A DNA stretch of 64,000 nt from JANXUR01 sp038229415 (lineage in GTDB: Bacteria > Acidobacteriota > Terriglobia > Terriglobales > Acidobacteriaceae). The stretch's first letter is position 1, and each line of letters opens with the position of its first letter. The notes below the pieces were generated by a model that was not told the DNA's origin, made no database searches, and saw nothing but the letters and a program-made list of their open reading frames with translations. The position numbers and the translations under genes are program-made. Location: positions 124,001-188,000 of the forward strand of contig JBBROM010000006.1 in the NCBI GenBank assembly GCA_038229415.1, given 5' to 3'. Of this stretch, positions 42,294 through 51,537 are shown one piece after another.

Positions 42294-44882
42294 ATGTCGC
42301 ATTCATCGCCATCATCGAGTCTTTCATTCATGCCGCCTAGCAAGTCCTCTTCCGCCAATGGAGCCGTCGCAGTGCAATCTCCTGATGGAGATCGCGAACG
42401 CCGCGCTGCCATCTTCGAGCTTTTCCGCCGTTGGGGTTATCTCGAAGCCAATCTCGATCCGCTCGGCCTGATGCAGCCGCGTCCGCAAGCCGCGCTGTCG
42501 GATTTCGACGGCGACGACGACGCGATCGCTGCCGAAGCGCGTGCGATTTATTGCGGCTCTATTGGGGCCGACTTTCAGCATCTTTTGCAGCCGGAGCGTC
42601 GGCAGTGGATCGCCGAGCAGCTCGAAGCCTCTGCGCCTGAGCCGGATAGAGCTCGCGTGCTCGATCTGCTGGTTTGGTCGGACCTGTTTGAGCAAACGCT
42701 GCAGCAGCGCTATCTGGGCACCAAACGCTTTTCGCTCGAGGGCAACACCTCGCTGATTCCTTTGCTGGATGAGATTCTGGCCGCAGCTGCGGAACACGGC
42801 ACCGAAATGTGCCTGATGGGCATGAGCCATCGCGGACGGCTGAACGTGCTGCTGAACGTGATGCGCCGTCCGCTGAGTGAAGTACTGGCAAGCTTTGAAG
42901 ATGTTGACCCACGCAGCGTGCTGGGCGGGGGCGACGTCAAATACCACATGGGCGCGACCGGCGATTATGACACCCGCAACGGACACACCGTCGAGATGCA
43001 TCTGGTGTCGAACCCCAGTCATCTTGAGGCGGTGGACCCTGTAACGATTGGGCGGGCGCGCGCCAAGCAGGATCGCTTTGGCGACAGCGAACGCCGCCGC
43101 GTGCTGCCGATATTGATTCACGGCGACGCTGCCTTCGCGGGACAAGGCATTTGGGCCGAGACGCTCAACATGGCTGATCTGCCTGCTTACACCGTCGGCG
43201 GAACGTTGCAGATTATCGTCAACAACTTGATCGGATTTACGACGAGTTATACCGAGGAGCATTCTTCGCCGTTCGCGTCCGACATTGCAAAGCGTCAGGC
43301 TGTGCCCATCTTCCACGTAAATGCGGAAGACCTCGACGCAGTTCTGCGCGTGGCGCACATCGCGGCTGGGTATCGCGAGAACTTTCACACCGATGTGGTG
43401 ATTGATTTGATCGGCTATCGTCGCCACGGCCACAGTGAAGTGGACGACCCGACGATCACGCAGCCGAAAACGTATCGCGTGATTAAAGATCATGCCGCGC
43501 TCTACGAGATTTATGCGAGTCAACATAACCTCGACGCCGCGCCGCTGATCGCGGAAGTGCGGAGCGCTTTTGACGCAGCCGAGGCAGAGAGCAAGTCCAT
43601 CAAGAAGAAGCCGTTGATGCGCGAGATGCCGCATTATTGGGACGCTTTTTGCGGTGGACTGCACAAGGCGGAATACGAAGTCGCAACTACAGTTTCTGCG
43701 GATGAACTCGGCCAATTCGGCGAGCGGCTTACTTCGGTGCCCAGCGGGTTTCGCTTGCATCCGAAGATTAAGAAACTGCTGGAACAGCGTGCGGAAATGT
43801 CACAGGGCAAGCGCGCACTCGACTATGGCATGGGCGAAGCTCTAGCTTTTGCCAGCCTCGTCGCGCATGGAACGCCAGTTCGTATGAGTGGACAAGACTG
43901 CCGTCGCGGCACCTTTAACACGCGGCATTCGGTGTTGGTGGATAACGAAACCGAAGAGATTTATATGCCGCTGGCCAACATCGCGCCTGGTCAGGCAGCG
44001 TGCCAGATCTTCAACTCAACCCTTTCAGAGCAGGGCGTGCTGGGCTTTGAGTATGGTTACAGTCGCGACTTCCCTGAAACGCTGGTGTTGTGGGAAGCCC
44101 AGTTTGGCGACTTCGCGAATGTCGCGCAGGCAGTGATTGATCAGTTCATCAGCGCAGGTGAAGAGAAATGGGGACTGCTGTCGGGCATCACGCTGCTGTT
44201 GCCGCACGGCTATGAAGGGCAAGGCCCGGAGCATTCCAGTGCGCGCATTGAGCGCTATCTGCAACTGGCCGCGCGCGACAACATGCAGATCTGCCAGCCG
44301 TCAAACGCCGCGCAATATTTCCATCTGTTGCGTCGCCAGGCTCTGCGCTCGTGGCGCAAACCGCTCATTGTGTTCACTCCAAAGAGCATGTTGCGCAGCC
44401 CTGAAGCTGCTTCACCGCTCAGTGACCTCACCACCGGCCTGTTCCACAATGTATTGCCGGATTCTGAAGTAGCGAATGCGAAACGCTTGCTGTTGTGCTC
44501 CGGCAAGATAGGCCACGAGCTCAAAGTGGAGCGCCGCCGCCGCAAAGACGAGAACACGGCGATCCTGTTTATCGAGCAGCTCTATCCGTTCCCGCAAGCC
44601 GAACTCGAAGCGGAGTTGGCGAAGCATCCAGATGCGCACGAACTGGTGTGGGTGCAGGAAGAACCGGCGAATCAAGGGCCGCTGTTCTACATGCTGCCAC
44701 GCCTGCGTCATCTCGCGGGCGATCGCCAGGTGTTGAGCGTGAAACGCTCAGCGAGTCCGAGTCCGGCGACCGGCTCCGCCAAGGCGCACGAGATGGAGCA
44801 GAAGACTCTGCACAATTTCGCCTTCACTACCGGCAAGGGCACGGCGGTCGCCGCCGGCACCCAGCCGGACGAACAGCACTAG
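42294..44882 (+). CDS. sucA: 2-oxoglutarate dehydrogenase E1 component
   Basis: The thiamine-diphosphate E1 subunit of the TCA-cycle 2-oxoglutarate dehydrogenase. 'ELFRRWGYLEANLDPLGL' starts the conserved part, followed by 'MGMSHRGRLNVLLNVM', 'SNPSHLEAVDPVTIGRARAK', the ThDP block 'IHGDAAFAGQGIWAETLNM' and 'IGYRRHGHSEVDDPT'. 'YGYSRDFPETLVLWEAQFGD' and 'LLPHGYEGQGPEHSSAR' lie in the C-terminal transketolase half. From ATG 42294 it has 862 residues; TTG 42183, ATG 42237 and ATG 42330 are other possible starts and none has a strong ribosome site. The N-terminal E2-binding arm is short. The E2 and E3 genes are not adjacent. Confidence 0.93.
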   Translation: MSHSSPSSSLSFMPPSKSSSANGAVAVQSPDGDRERRAAIFELFRRWGYLEANLDPLGLMQPRPQAALSDFDGDDDAIAAEARAIYCGSIGADFQHLLQPERRQWIAEQLEASAPEPDRARVLDLLVWSDLFEQTLQQRYLGTKRFSLEGNTSLIPLLDEILAAAAEHGTEMCLMGMSHRGRLNVLLNVMRRPLSEVLASFEDVDPRSVLGGGDVKYHMGATGDYDTRNGHTVEMHLVSNPSHLEAVDPVTIGRARAKQDRFGDSERRRVLPILIHGDAAFAGQGIWAETLNMADLPAYTVGGTLQIIVNNLIGFTTSYTEEHSSPFASDIAKRQAVPIFHVNAEDLDAVLRVAHIAAGYRENFHTDVVIDLIGYRRHGHSEVDDPTITQPKTYRVIKDHAALYEIYASQHNLDAAPLIAEVRSAFDAAEAESKSIKKKPLMREMPHYWDAFCGGLHKAEYEVATTVSADELGQFGERLTSVPSGFRLHPKIKKLLEQRAEMSQGKRALDYGMGEALAFASLVAHGTPVRMSGQDCRRGTFNTRHSVLVDNETEEIYMPLANIAPGQAACQIFNSTLSEQGVLGFEYGYSRDFPETLVLWEAQFGDFANVAQAVIDQFISAGEEKWGLLSGITLLLPHGYEGQGPEHSSARIERYLQLAARDNMQICQPSNAAQYFHLLRRQALRSWRKPLIVFTPKSMLRSPEAASPLSDLTTGLFHNVLPDSEVANAKRLLLCSGKIGHELKVERRRRKDENTAILFIEQLYPFPQAELEAELAKHPDAHELVWVQEEPANQGPLFYMLPRLRHLAGDRQVLSVKRSASPSPATGSAKAHEMEQKTLHNFAFTTGKGTAVAAGTQPDEQH

Positions 44883-46961
44883 ATGAGTGCGCGCGCGACG
44901 GTGAAGAAAAGGTCCGCCAAGCGTAAGCCCACGTTCGCTCCGCTCGTCGTCGCCATAGATACCGGCGGCACGTTTACTGACTGCGTGTGGCGCGAGCGCG
45001 GGGAGCTACGCACGCTCAAAGTTTTTTCCACTCCAACTGATGCCTCGCTAGCCATTGTCAGCGCGTTACGCACCATCGGCGTGACGGACGATCTGCTGTT
45101 GCTGCACGGCACCACAGTGGGCACGAATGCATTGCTCGAACGCAAAGGTGCGCGCGTAGCGCTCGTTACGACAGCTGGCTTTGAAGACGCGATTGAGATC
45201 GGACGCCAGGCCCGCCCCAAGCTTTACGATTTTTTCTTTGACCGCATGCCGCCACTGGTGGAAAGCGCACTGCGATTTGGCGTGGCCGAGAGGACGGACG
45301 CGCACGGCAAGATCCTGCGCTCGGCTACGTCAGCCGAACTAGCGATACTTCGTGAACAGATAGCCGCGTCTGATGCTGAAGCTATCGCCGTCTGTCTACT
45401 GTTCGGCTTCGCGAATCCGAATAACGAACAAGTGGTCGCGCAGGCACTCGCGCCGCTTGGCTTGCCGCTCTCACTCTCGTATCAGATTCTGCCTGAGTTC
45501 CGCGAGTACGAGCGTATGAGCACGGTCGCGGTGAATGCGTACTTGCAGCCACTGATGGCGCGCTATCTTGGCAACGTGCAAACCCAAACCGCCGAGCTCG
45601 GTGCAAACTCGAAACCATCCTTGAAACGATCATCGAGAAAATCTCGCATCTTCGTGATGCAGTCGAGCGGCGGCATCACAGCGTTGTATACCGCCGCGCG
45701 CGAACCAGTCCGCACCGTACTCTCCGGCCCCGCTGGTGGCGTCATCGGTGCCGCTGCAGCCGCACGACGCAGCGGATTTGACCGCATCATCGCGTTCGAC
45801 ATGGGTGGCACGTCCACTGATGTATCCCTCATAGACCGCGTGCCCGCGCCCAGCCACTCCGCTGAAGTCGCGGGCCTGCCTGTTGGCGTCCCCATGCTGG
45901 ACATTCACACCGTCGGCGCAGGTGGAGGCTCGCTCGCCCGCTTCGATGCAGCTGGCGCTCTGCGCGTCGGCCCCGAATCCGCCGGGGCAAGTCCTGGCCC
46001 CATCTGTTATGGCCGAGGCATGCAGCCGACCGTCACCGACGCAAACCTGCTGCTGGGCCGTCTGCCCGCTGACCGCTTCCTAGGCGGCGATTTTGTGCTC
46101 GACCTCGAACGCACACGCTGCGTCACCCAAGACTGGCTCCGCGCGCAACAGTCGCGACTCACGCTTGAGCAGTTCGCCGCTGGAGTGATTCGCGTCGTCA
46201 ATGCCACCATGGAGGCCGCCATCCGCGTCGTCTCTATTGAGCGCGGCTACGATCCGCGCGACTATGCCCTCGTCGCCTTTGGGGGCGCAGGCCCCATGCA
46301 CGCCTGCGAACTTGCGGCCGCGTTGAGGATTCCGCAGGTCATCATTCCGCAGATGCCGGGAGCGCTCTCCGCCTACGGCATTCTCGTCAGCGATGTGGTG
46401 AAGGATTTTTCACGCACGGTATTGCTGCGTTGTGAAGGAGCCGCTCCGCTGCGCAAGTTGGAAGTGGAGTTCAGGAAACTCGAGTCCGCCGCGATGGCTG
46501 CCTTCCGGGCTGAAGTCTGGTCCGGCAAACCGTGCCTCGCTCGTAGTGCCGACCTGCGCTATCGCGGACAAGGCTATGAACTGAACATTTCTTTTGGCAA
46601 GAATCTGCTGCAAGATTTCCATGCCGAGCATCATCGCCGCTATGGCTACTCGCATCCCGAAGGCGAAGTCGAAATCGTCACTCTGCGCCTGCGGGCTACC
46701 TTGCCAGGTGCCAATCCCACGAGCGGCAAGAATGCCCACCAGATGCAGTCAACTCATCGCACCGCTGAAAATTCAGTGGCAATCCGCCGGGTTAAGCCCG
46801 GCAAGGCAGCGCCGCCTGTCTTTGAGCGCACTTTGCTGGTCTCCGGCAGACGCTATCGCGGTCCCACAGTCATCACCGAGTACAGCGCGACTACGGTCGT
46901 CACTGGCAGCGCTACGTTCTACACAGACGCTGCGAACAACCTCATTGTGGAAACGCACTGA
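44883..46961 (+). CDS. Hydantoinase/oxoprolinase family protein (HyuA-like)
   Basis: A 692-residue ATP-dependent hydantoinase/5-oxoprolinase A-type protein. 'VAIDTGGTFTDCVW' near residue 20 is the actin-like phosphate loop, 'LLHGTTVGTNALLERKGARV' follows, 'VLSGPAGGVIGAAAAARRSG' near residue 280, and 'AFDMGGTSTDVSLID' and 'FGGAGPMHACELA' complete the ATPase fold. The real substrate (hydantoin, oxoproline, or acetone-carboxylase-like) is unknown because no HyuB partner is nearby. The ATG directly abuts the sucA stop codon (TAGATG), and the end overlaps the convergent GGDEF gene by 20 bases. Confidence 0.9.
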   Translation: MSARATVKKRSAKRKPTFAPLVVAIDTGGTFTDCVWRERGELRTLKVFSTPTDASLAIVSALRTIGVTDDLLLLHGTTVGTNALLERKGARVALVTTAGFEDAIEIGRQARPKLYDFFFDRMPPLVESALRFGVAERTDAHGKILRSATSAELAILREQIAASDAEAIAVCLLFGFANPNNEQVVAQALAPLGLPLSLSYQILPEFREYERMSTVAVNAYLQPLMARYLGNVQTQTAELGANSKPSLKRSSRKSRIFVMQSSGGITALYTAAREPVRTVLSGPAGGVIGAAAAARRSGFDRIIAFDMGGTSTDVSLIDRVPAPSHSAEVAGLPVGVPMLDIHTVGAGGGSLARFDAAGALRVGPESAGASPGPICYGRGMQPTVTDANLLLGRLPADRFLGGDFVLDLERTRCVTQDWLRAQQSRLTLEQFAAGVIRVVNATMEAAIRVVSIERGYDPRDYALVAFGGAGPMHACELAAALRIPQVIIPQMPGALSAYGILVSDVVKDFSRTVLLRCEGAAPLRKLEVEFRKLESAAMAAFRAEVWSGKPCLARSADLRYRGQGYELNISFGKNLLQDFHAEHHRRYGYSHPEGEVEIVTLRLRATLPGANPTSGKNAHQMQSTHRTAENSVAIRRVKPGKAAPPVFERTLLVSGRRYRGPTVITEYSATTVVTGSATFYTDAANNLIVETH

Positions 46962-47988
46962 GAGCCATCCCTACCGCATCCTTGCCCGCCACCACCACCC
47001 GGTTTCGCCCCTCTGCCTTGGCGCGGTACAACGCCTCATCCGCAGCACGTAATAATTCTTCCTGCTGGCTCGGTGGATACTCGACATCTACGGCCACGGC
47101 CCCAAGGCTCAATGTAATTGGCAGCGGCCCTGCTTCGGTCAAAATCGGTGTTTCCGCGACGGCAGCTCGCAGTCTTTCTCCATAAGCTCGAACACCCGCG
47201 CGATCACTGCGCGGTGCCAGAATCAGGAACTCTTCGCCACCATATCGCCCCAGCACATCATTCGCACGCATACAATTCCGCAAGCGCTCGGTCACGCCGC
47301 GCAACGCTGCATCCCCCGCCAAGTGGCCGTGGGTGTCGTTCACTTTCTTAAAGTGATCAATGTCAGCAATCAGCAGACCCAGTCTGCCTCCTCGAGCCAC
47401 ATTGTGCTTCATCTCACTGGCTAACGCCGCCAGCACTGCGCCGCGATTCAACACACCGGTCAGCGCATCGTGCGTCGCCCGATGTTGCAATTCGGCCTGT
47501 GCTTGCATCAACCCATCTTCCAAGTCCAGAATGCGTTGCCCGGCGCGCAATCGCACCTTTAACTCGTTCACGTCGAAGGGCTTGGTCAGGTAGTCGTCCG
47601 CGCCGGCTTCCAGTCCGGCAATAATATCTGCCTTCTCGCCTCGCGCCGTCAGCAGCACCACGTAGCGGTAAGGTCCGTCCGCAGCAACGCGTAGCCTCTG
47701 GCAGATCTCCGGCCCGTCCATGCCCGGCATCATCCAGTCCAGCACCAGCAGACGCGGCGCGTTCTCCGATTGCAGTGCCTCCCAAGCCTCGCTTCCGTCC
47801 TTGGCCACGGTAAGCTGGTAGCCCCACTTGCGCAGCCAGCTCTGCAGAACGCTGCGGAAGACGGCGTCGTCTTCCGCCAGCAGCACCGACCGCGGCTCCG
47901 GAACAGCATTTGGCCGAGTCAGCTCTCCCGTATTCTGCGGCGGAGTTGGGACTTGCGGTACGGTCACTTCTGCGATCTCGTTCGTCAC
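46942..47988 (-). CDS. Response regulator with GGDEF diguanylate cyclase domain
   Basis: A 348-residue REC-GGDEF protein that makes c-di-GMP from GTP when activated. The receiver domain (about 35-155) has phospho-acceptor Asp84 in 'LLVLDWMMPGMDG' and Lys in 'DYLTKPFDV'. A short coiled linker leads to GGDEF (about 170-340) with the active-site 'GGEEF' at 250-254. The inhibitory I-site 'RAND' (RxxD) at 241-244 is five residues before it, so product inhibition is expected. The ATG overlaps the stop of the hybrid kinase by 4 bases, so it is the natural output partner. Confidence 0.95.
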   Translation of the reverse strand: MTNEIAEVTVPQVPTPPQNTGELTRPNAVPEPRSVLLAEDDAVFRSVLQSWLRKWGYQLTVAKDGSEAWEALQSENAPRLLVLDWMMPGMDGPEICQRLRVAADGPYRYVVLLTARGEKADIIAGLEAGADDYLTKPFDVNELKVRLRAGQRILDLEDGLMQAQAELQHRATHDALTGVLNRGAVLAALASEMKHNVARGGRLGLLIADIDHFKKVNDTHGHLAGDAALRGVTERLRNCMRANDVLGRYGGEEFLILAPRSDRAGVRAYGERLRAAVAETPILTEAGPLPITLSLGAVAVDVEYPPSQQEELLRAADEALYRAKAEGRNRVVVAGKDAVGMALSAFPQ

Positions 47989-50816
47989 GCACCCGCTCCT
48001 TTCGTGAGTACAGTTTCCGCAAACTCGGGGAATTCCTCACAAATCTGTTGCACGGCTTGAGTCATCAGCGATTCAAGAGACTCCAGCAGGGGTCTCGCCT
48101 CGTCCATAGCCTGCTCACGACCCATGCGTTCCAGCGCTCCGGCCTCTTCCGCCGCCCGGGTCAAGCTGACGCATCCCGCCGCTCCTTTCAAGGAATGGGC
48201 GATCTTATATACCGCCTCCGAGTCTGTAGCTTCCACCGCCGCTCTCAGGCTTGCCATGCGTTTTCCGCTTTCCTGCAAGAACACGCCCAGCACTTCCTTC
48301 AGCACATCTTCATCCCCACCCAGCTGCGCCAGAGCCCGCTCGCGTGAGAAGACCGGAGTGTCTGCGGCTGGACTGCTCTTCGCAGGTACAGGGCTTGCGA
48401 TAGTGGAAGACTCAGTCGCAACGCGAGCCTTGCCGGGATTCTGACTCAGCACCTTCTCGATCGCACGTTCCACATCGGAAATCTGAATGGGTTTGGCTAT
48501 GTAGTCATCCATGCCAGACTCCAGGCAGCGTTCCCTGTCACCCTTCATCGCATGGGCAGTCATGGCAAAGATGGGCAGATGCAGGTGCGAACCTTGTTCC
48601 CGTTCGCGAATCTTCTGCGTCGCCTGGAGTCCATCCATCTCGGGCATCTGCACATCCATGAACACCAAGTCGAACTGTAGCCGTCCAGTGAGTTCCAGAG
48701 CCTCGCGCCCGTGGTTGGCAATCATCAGGTTGTGCCCCAGCTTCTCCAGCACTTTGCGCATTAGAATCTGGTTGACTGGATTATCTTCCGCCACCAGAAC
48801 GTGCGCCTTGCGCCGCGCCTCGCGCAGGGAGTGGCGCGTTACCAAAGGCTCCTCCACGCTCTGTTTCCGCGTCATCACCGTCAGAATCGCGGTGAGCAAT
48901 TCACTGGATCGCACTGGCTTCAGCATGTAGGCGGAGATGCCAACCTTTCTGCACCGTTGCCCATCGCCCTTTTGTCCGCTTGAAGTCAGCATCACCAGCT
49001 TGGTCTTACGAATCTCCGGGTGCCACTTCATGCGCTCGGCCAGATCGAAGCCGCTGACGTCGGGCATATTCGCATCAATCAGCGCCAGAACAAAAGGCTT
49101 GCCCTGCCTTACGCCCTCCTGCAGTGATTCCCAGGCTGCTTCACCGCCCGCTACCACCTGCACTTCAGGCCCCCACTTACTCACCATGGCAGCCAGGATG
49201 CGTCGATTTGTACTGTTGTCGTCCACCACCAGCACCGGCGCACCGTGCAGGCAGGTGATGTTGGAGGGTGGCAAGGTCGGCGCGGTCGTCACTCGTTCAA
49301 ACTCAGACGTAAAGTAGAAACGGCTTCCGCGACCAAACTCACTTTCCACGCCGATATTGCCGCCCATCATGCTGGCCAGCCTGCGGCTGATGCTGAGACC
49401 CAAACCCGTTCCGCCAAAACGCCGGGTCACGCTGTTGTCCGCCTGCTCAAAGGCGCGGAAGATGGTATCGAGCTTATCCCCGGGAATGCCAATGCCCGTA
49501 TCTGTGACTGAGAATTCAATGCAAGTCTTTGGGCCAGCTTCCGAACCCAACGCTGCTGGCGAGACTCGCACCAATACTTCGCCGCGTTCGGTGAACTTCA
49601 AAGCATTCCCCACCAGGTTCAACAACACCTGACGCACCCGCCCGGGATCCCCGATCACCCGATCCGGCACCCCTGGATCAATCTCAAATGCAAGCTCCAG
49701 CGACTTCTGATGCGCCCGCACCGCCATGCTCTTCACGGTTTCGCCCACCACGTCATGCAGGTCAAACTCCAGCGACTCCATCTCCATCTTGCCGGCTTCA
49801 ATTTTTGAAAAATCGAGGATGTCGTTCACGATCGTCAGGAGCGCTTCGCCCGAAGAACGCACCAGCGTGAGATATTCATGCTGCTCGGGCGTCAACGGGG
49901 TATCAAGCGCTAGTTCCGCCATGCCCATAATGCCGTTGATCGGAGTGCGAATTTCATGGCTCATGTTAGCCAGGAACTCGCTCTTGGCTTGGTTGGCCCC
50001 CTCCGCCAACTCCTTGGCCTGGCTCAGTTCGCCATTCACCCGGCGTAGTTCCTTAGTCCGCCGCTCCACCTCCCCTTCCAGTTGATCCCGATGTTTTTCC
50101 AGCACTGCGTCCCGGCGCTGAATCTGCTCCAGCATCTCATTGAAGGAGCGCACCAACTGTCCAATCTCATCCCACCCGGTACCAGTCGCCCGAACGCTAT
50201 AGTCCCTGCGCTCCGACACCGATCGCGCCAGCGTCACCAGTTCCAGAATCGGCCGGGCAATCACGCGCTGCAAAGTCCGCGCCACGAAATAGGCCAGGAT
50301 CGTAGTCACCAGCAGCACCAGCCCGGCGACTTCCATATACCGGCGCACCCGCGCCCGCATTGCCTCCAGATCCATCACCAGAACGATGGATCCGATCTTC
50401 TCGTCGAGCAGGTCCACCGACTGCTGGTAGAAAAGCTGATCCCGAAAAAACGTGCCAGTAATTGCTTCCGCGCGCTGGGGACAGCGTGCGTGACTGGGGT
50501 CGCGCTCGAAGAATGTGAACTTAGCTCCGTTCGCCGAATACAAACACCCGGCCAGCACCTGCGGCTTGGCCCGGAGCACTTCCAGTACCTGGGCCGCTGC
50601 AGCGGGATCATGGAAGGTCATCGCCGCCGCCGTGTTCGCGGCGACCATGCGTCCGGTGGTATCCGCATCGTGTGCGAGGTCCAGCCGCGAGATGTAGCGG
50701 TCGTAAATCACGAACGCCAGGCAGGCAAACAACAGCGCCGCCACGCTGGTCACTGTGGTCACCAGAGTCAGTTGCCCATGCAATGACCCCTGCCGTTTTT
50801 TCCCGTGATCCTCCAT
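47985..50816 (-). CDS. Hybrid sensor histidine kinase (CHASE8-like, HAMP, HisKA, HATPase, REC, REC, HPt)
   Basis: A 943-residue membrane kinase. TM1 is at about 16-38, a periplasmic CHASE8-like sensor ('MVAANTAAAMTFHDPAAAAQ') follows, then TM2 at about 163-181 and a HAMP domain. The phospho-His is His287 in 'LANMSHEIRTPING'; HATPase boxes 'NLVGNALKFTE', 'DTGIGIP' and 'GTGLGLSISRRL' follow. Two receivers have Asp581 ('LIDANMPDVSG') and Asp721 ('FMDVQMPEMDG'); HPt His874 is in 'IAHSLKGAAG'. This allows a phosphorelay. Start ATG 50816 lies 8 bases after the YfiR stop with GAGGGGA upstream; the frame continues to 50975 but that part is inside YfiR. Confidence 0.93.
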   Translation of the reverse strand: MEDHGKKRQGSLHGQLTLVTTVTSVAALLFACLAFVIYDRYISRLDLAHDADTTGRMVAANTAAAMTFHDPAAAAQVLEVLRAKPQVLAGCLYSANGAKFTFFERDPSHARCPQRAEAITGTFFRDQLFYQQSVDLLDEKIGSIVLVMDLEAMRARVRRYMEVAGLVLLVTTILAYFVARTLQRVIARPILELVTLARSVSERRDYSVRATGTGWDEIGQLVRSFNEMLEQIQRRDAVLEKHRDQLEGEVERRTKELRRVNGELSQAKELAEGANQAKSEFLANMSHEIRTPINGIMGMAELALDTPLTPEQHEYLTLVRSSGEALLTIVNDILDFSKIEAGKMEMESLEFDLHDVVGETVKSMAVRAHQKSLELAFEIDPGVPDRVIGDPGRVRQVLLNLVGNALKFTERGEVLVRVSPAALGSEAGPKTCIEFSVTDTGIGIPGDKLDTIFRAFEQADNSVTRRFGGTGLGLSISRRLASMMGGNIGVESEFGRGSRFYFTSEFERVTTAPTLPPSNITCLHGAPVLVVDDNSTNRRILAAMVSKWGPEVQVVAGGEAAWESLQEGVRQGKPFVLALIDANMPDVSGFDLAERMKWHPEIRKTKLVMLTSSGQKGDGQRCRKVGISAYMLKPVRSSELLTAILTVMTRKQSVEEPLVTRHSLREARRKAHVLVAEDNPVNQILMRKVLEKLGHNLMIANHGREALELTGRLQFDLVFMDVQMPEMDGLQATQKIREREQGSHLHLPIFAMTAHAMKGDRERCLESGMDDYIAKPIQISDVERAIEKVLSQNPGKARVATESSTIASPVPAKSSPAADTPVFSRERALAQLGGDEDVLKEVLGVFLQESGKRMASLRAAVEATDSEAVYKIAHSLKGAAGCVSLTRAAEEAGALERMGREQAMDEARPLLESLESLMTQAVQQICEEFPEFAETVLTKGAGA

Positions 50817-50824
50817 TCCCCTCT

Positions 50825-51436
50825 TCAGCCTCGCTTGCCGGGATGCAGAATGGTGGCCAACATGAGAAAGTGGGAACTCACGGTCAGGTGACTGGCCGTG
50901 ACCGCATCCATGTTCACGCGGAAGTGATAGCCGCCCTCCACTTCCGCGATCTCCATCATGCCGCCAACCTTGCAAAAACCGTCCCAGTCCGCAATCGTCA
51001 CCGCATCCATCTCTCGCAGGGATTCGACCAAGGCGTTACTTCTTCCAGCCGACGCCCCACCCAGAATGACCATCTGGCAAGTCCGTGTATCTTCCGGCCG
51101 TTTGGCTATGCGGACGTCCACGACCCGCTTGTGCAGCAGCCGCCCTGCCGCCTGGCTCTGTATTTCCACCGACAGCGGCGGGTCTCCCAGCACGCATACC
51201 TGAAATGGCCCACCCCCGGAGCCTTCCCCCGGCCATTGCACAAATTCCGCCATGTGCAACATTGCCTGCGCCTTCTCTGCTAACCGCTGGCTGCCTGTCT
51301 GGGCCGGGCTGACGCTCACCGCAAATACGAGGCACGCGGCGGCAGCGACAGGCCCTATGCGCACGACCGACGACCATACATTGCGAATCACTCCACTGGC
51401 CCGTTGCCCACGCCTCATCCTCGGTCCATTCATCAC
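50825..51436 (-). CDS. YfiR family periplasmic protein (DUF4154)
   Basis: A 203-residue exported protein with a signal peptide ('VAAAACLVFAVSVSPAQ', ending near residue 46). The mature part has the YfiR pattern: 'MLHMAEFVQWPGEG', 'FQVCVLGDPPL', 'CQMVILGGASAGR' and 'HFRVNMDAVTASHLTVSS'. In Pseudomonas YfiR is a periplasmic inhibitor of the CHASE8-GGDEF cyclase YfiN. Here it is next to a CHASE8-like histidine kinase, so it is likely to control that kinase. ATG 51433 and 51418 are alternative starts. It is the first gene of the operon. Confidence 0.85.
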   Translation of the reverse strand: MMNGPRMRRGQRASGVIRNVWSSVVRIGPVAAAACLVFAVSVSPAQTGSQRLAEKAQAMLHMAEFVQWPGEGSGGGPFQVCVLGDPPLSVEIQSQAAGRLLHKRVVDVRIAKRPEDTRTCQMVILGGASAGRSNALVESLREMDAVTIADWDGFCKVGGMMEIAEVEGGYHFRVNMDAVTASHLTVSSHFLMLATILHPGKRG

Positions 51437-51537
51437 ACCAACCCGCTCTGGCTCTTTGTGTCCTTCGGCAATCCCACTACCGGGGATTACTTCAGCGCCC
51501 GAATTTCTGACACTCTCGGGGCGTCTATAATCGCCAC

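Noticed and set aside
42324..43760. 478-residue ORF on the minus strand inside sucA
   Set aside because: It is a shadow of a high-GC coding frame: no family motif, Arg/His/Gln-rich, and sucA on the other strand is certain.
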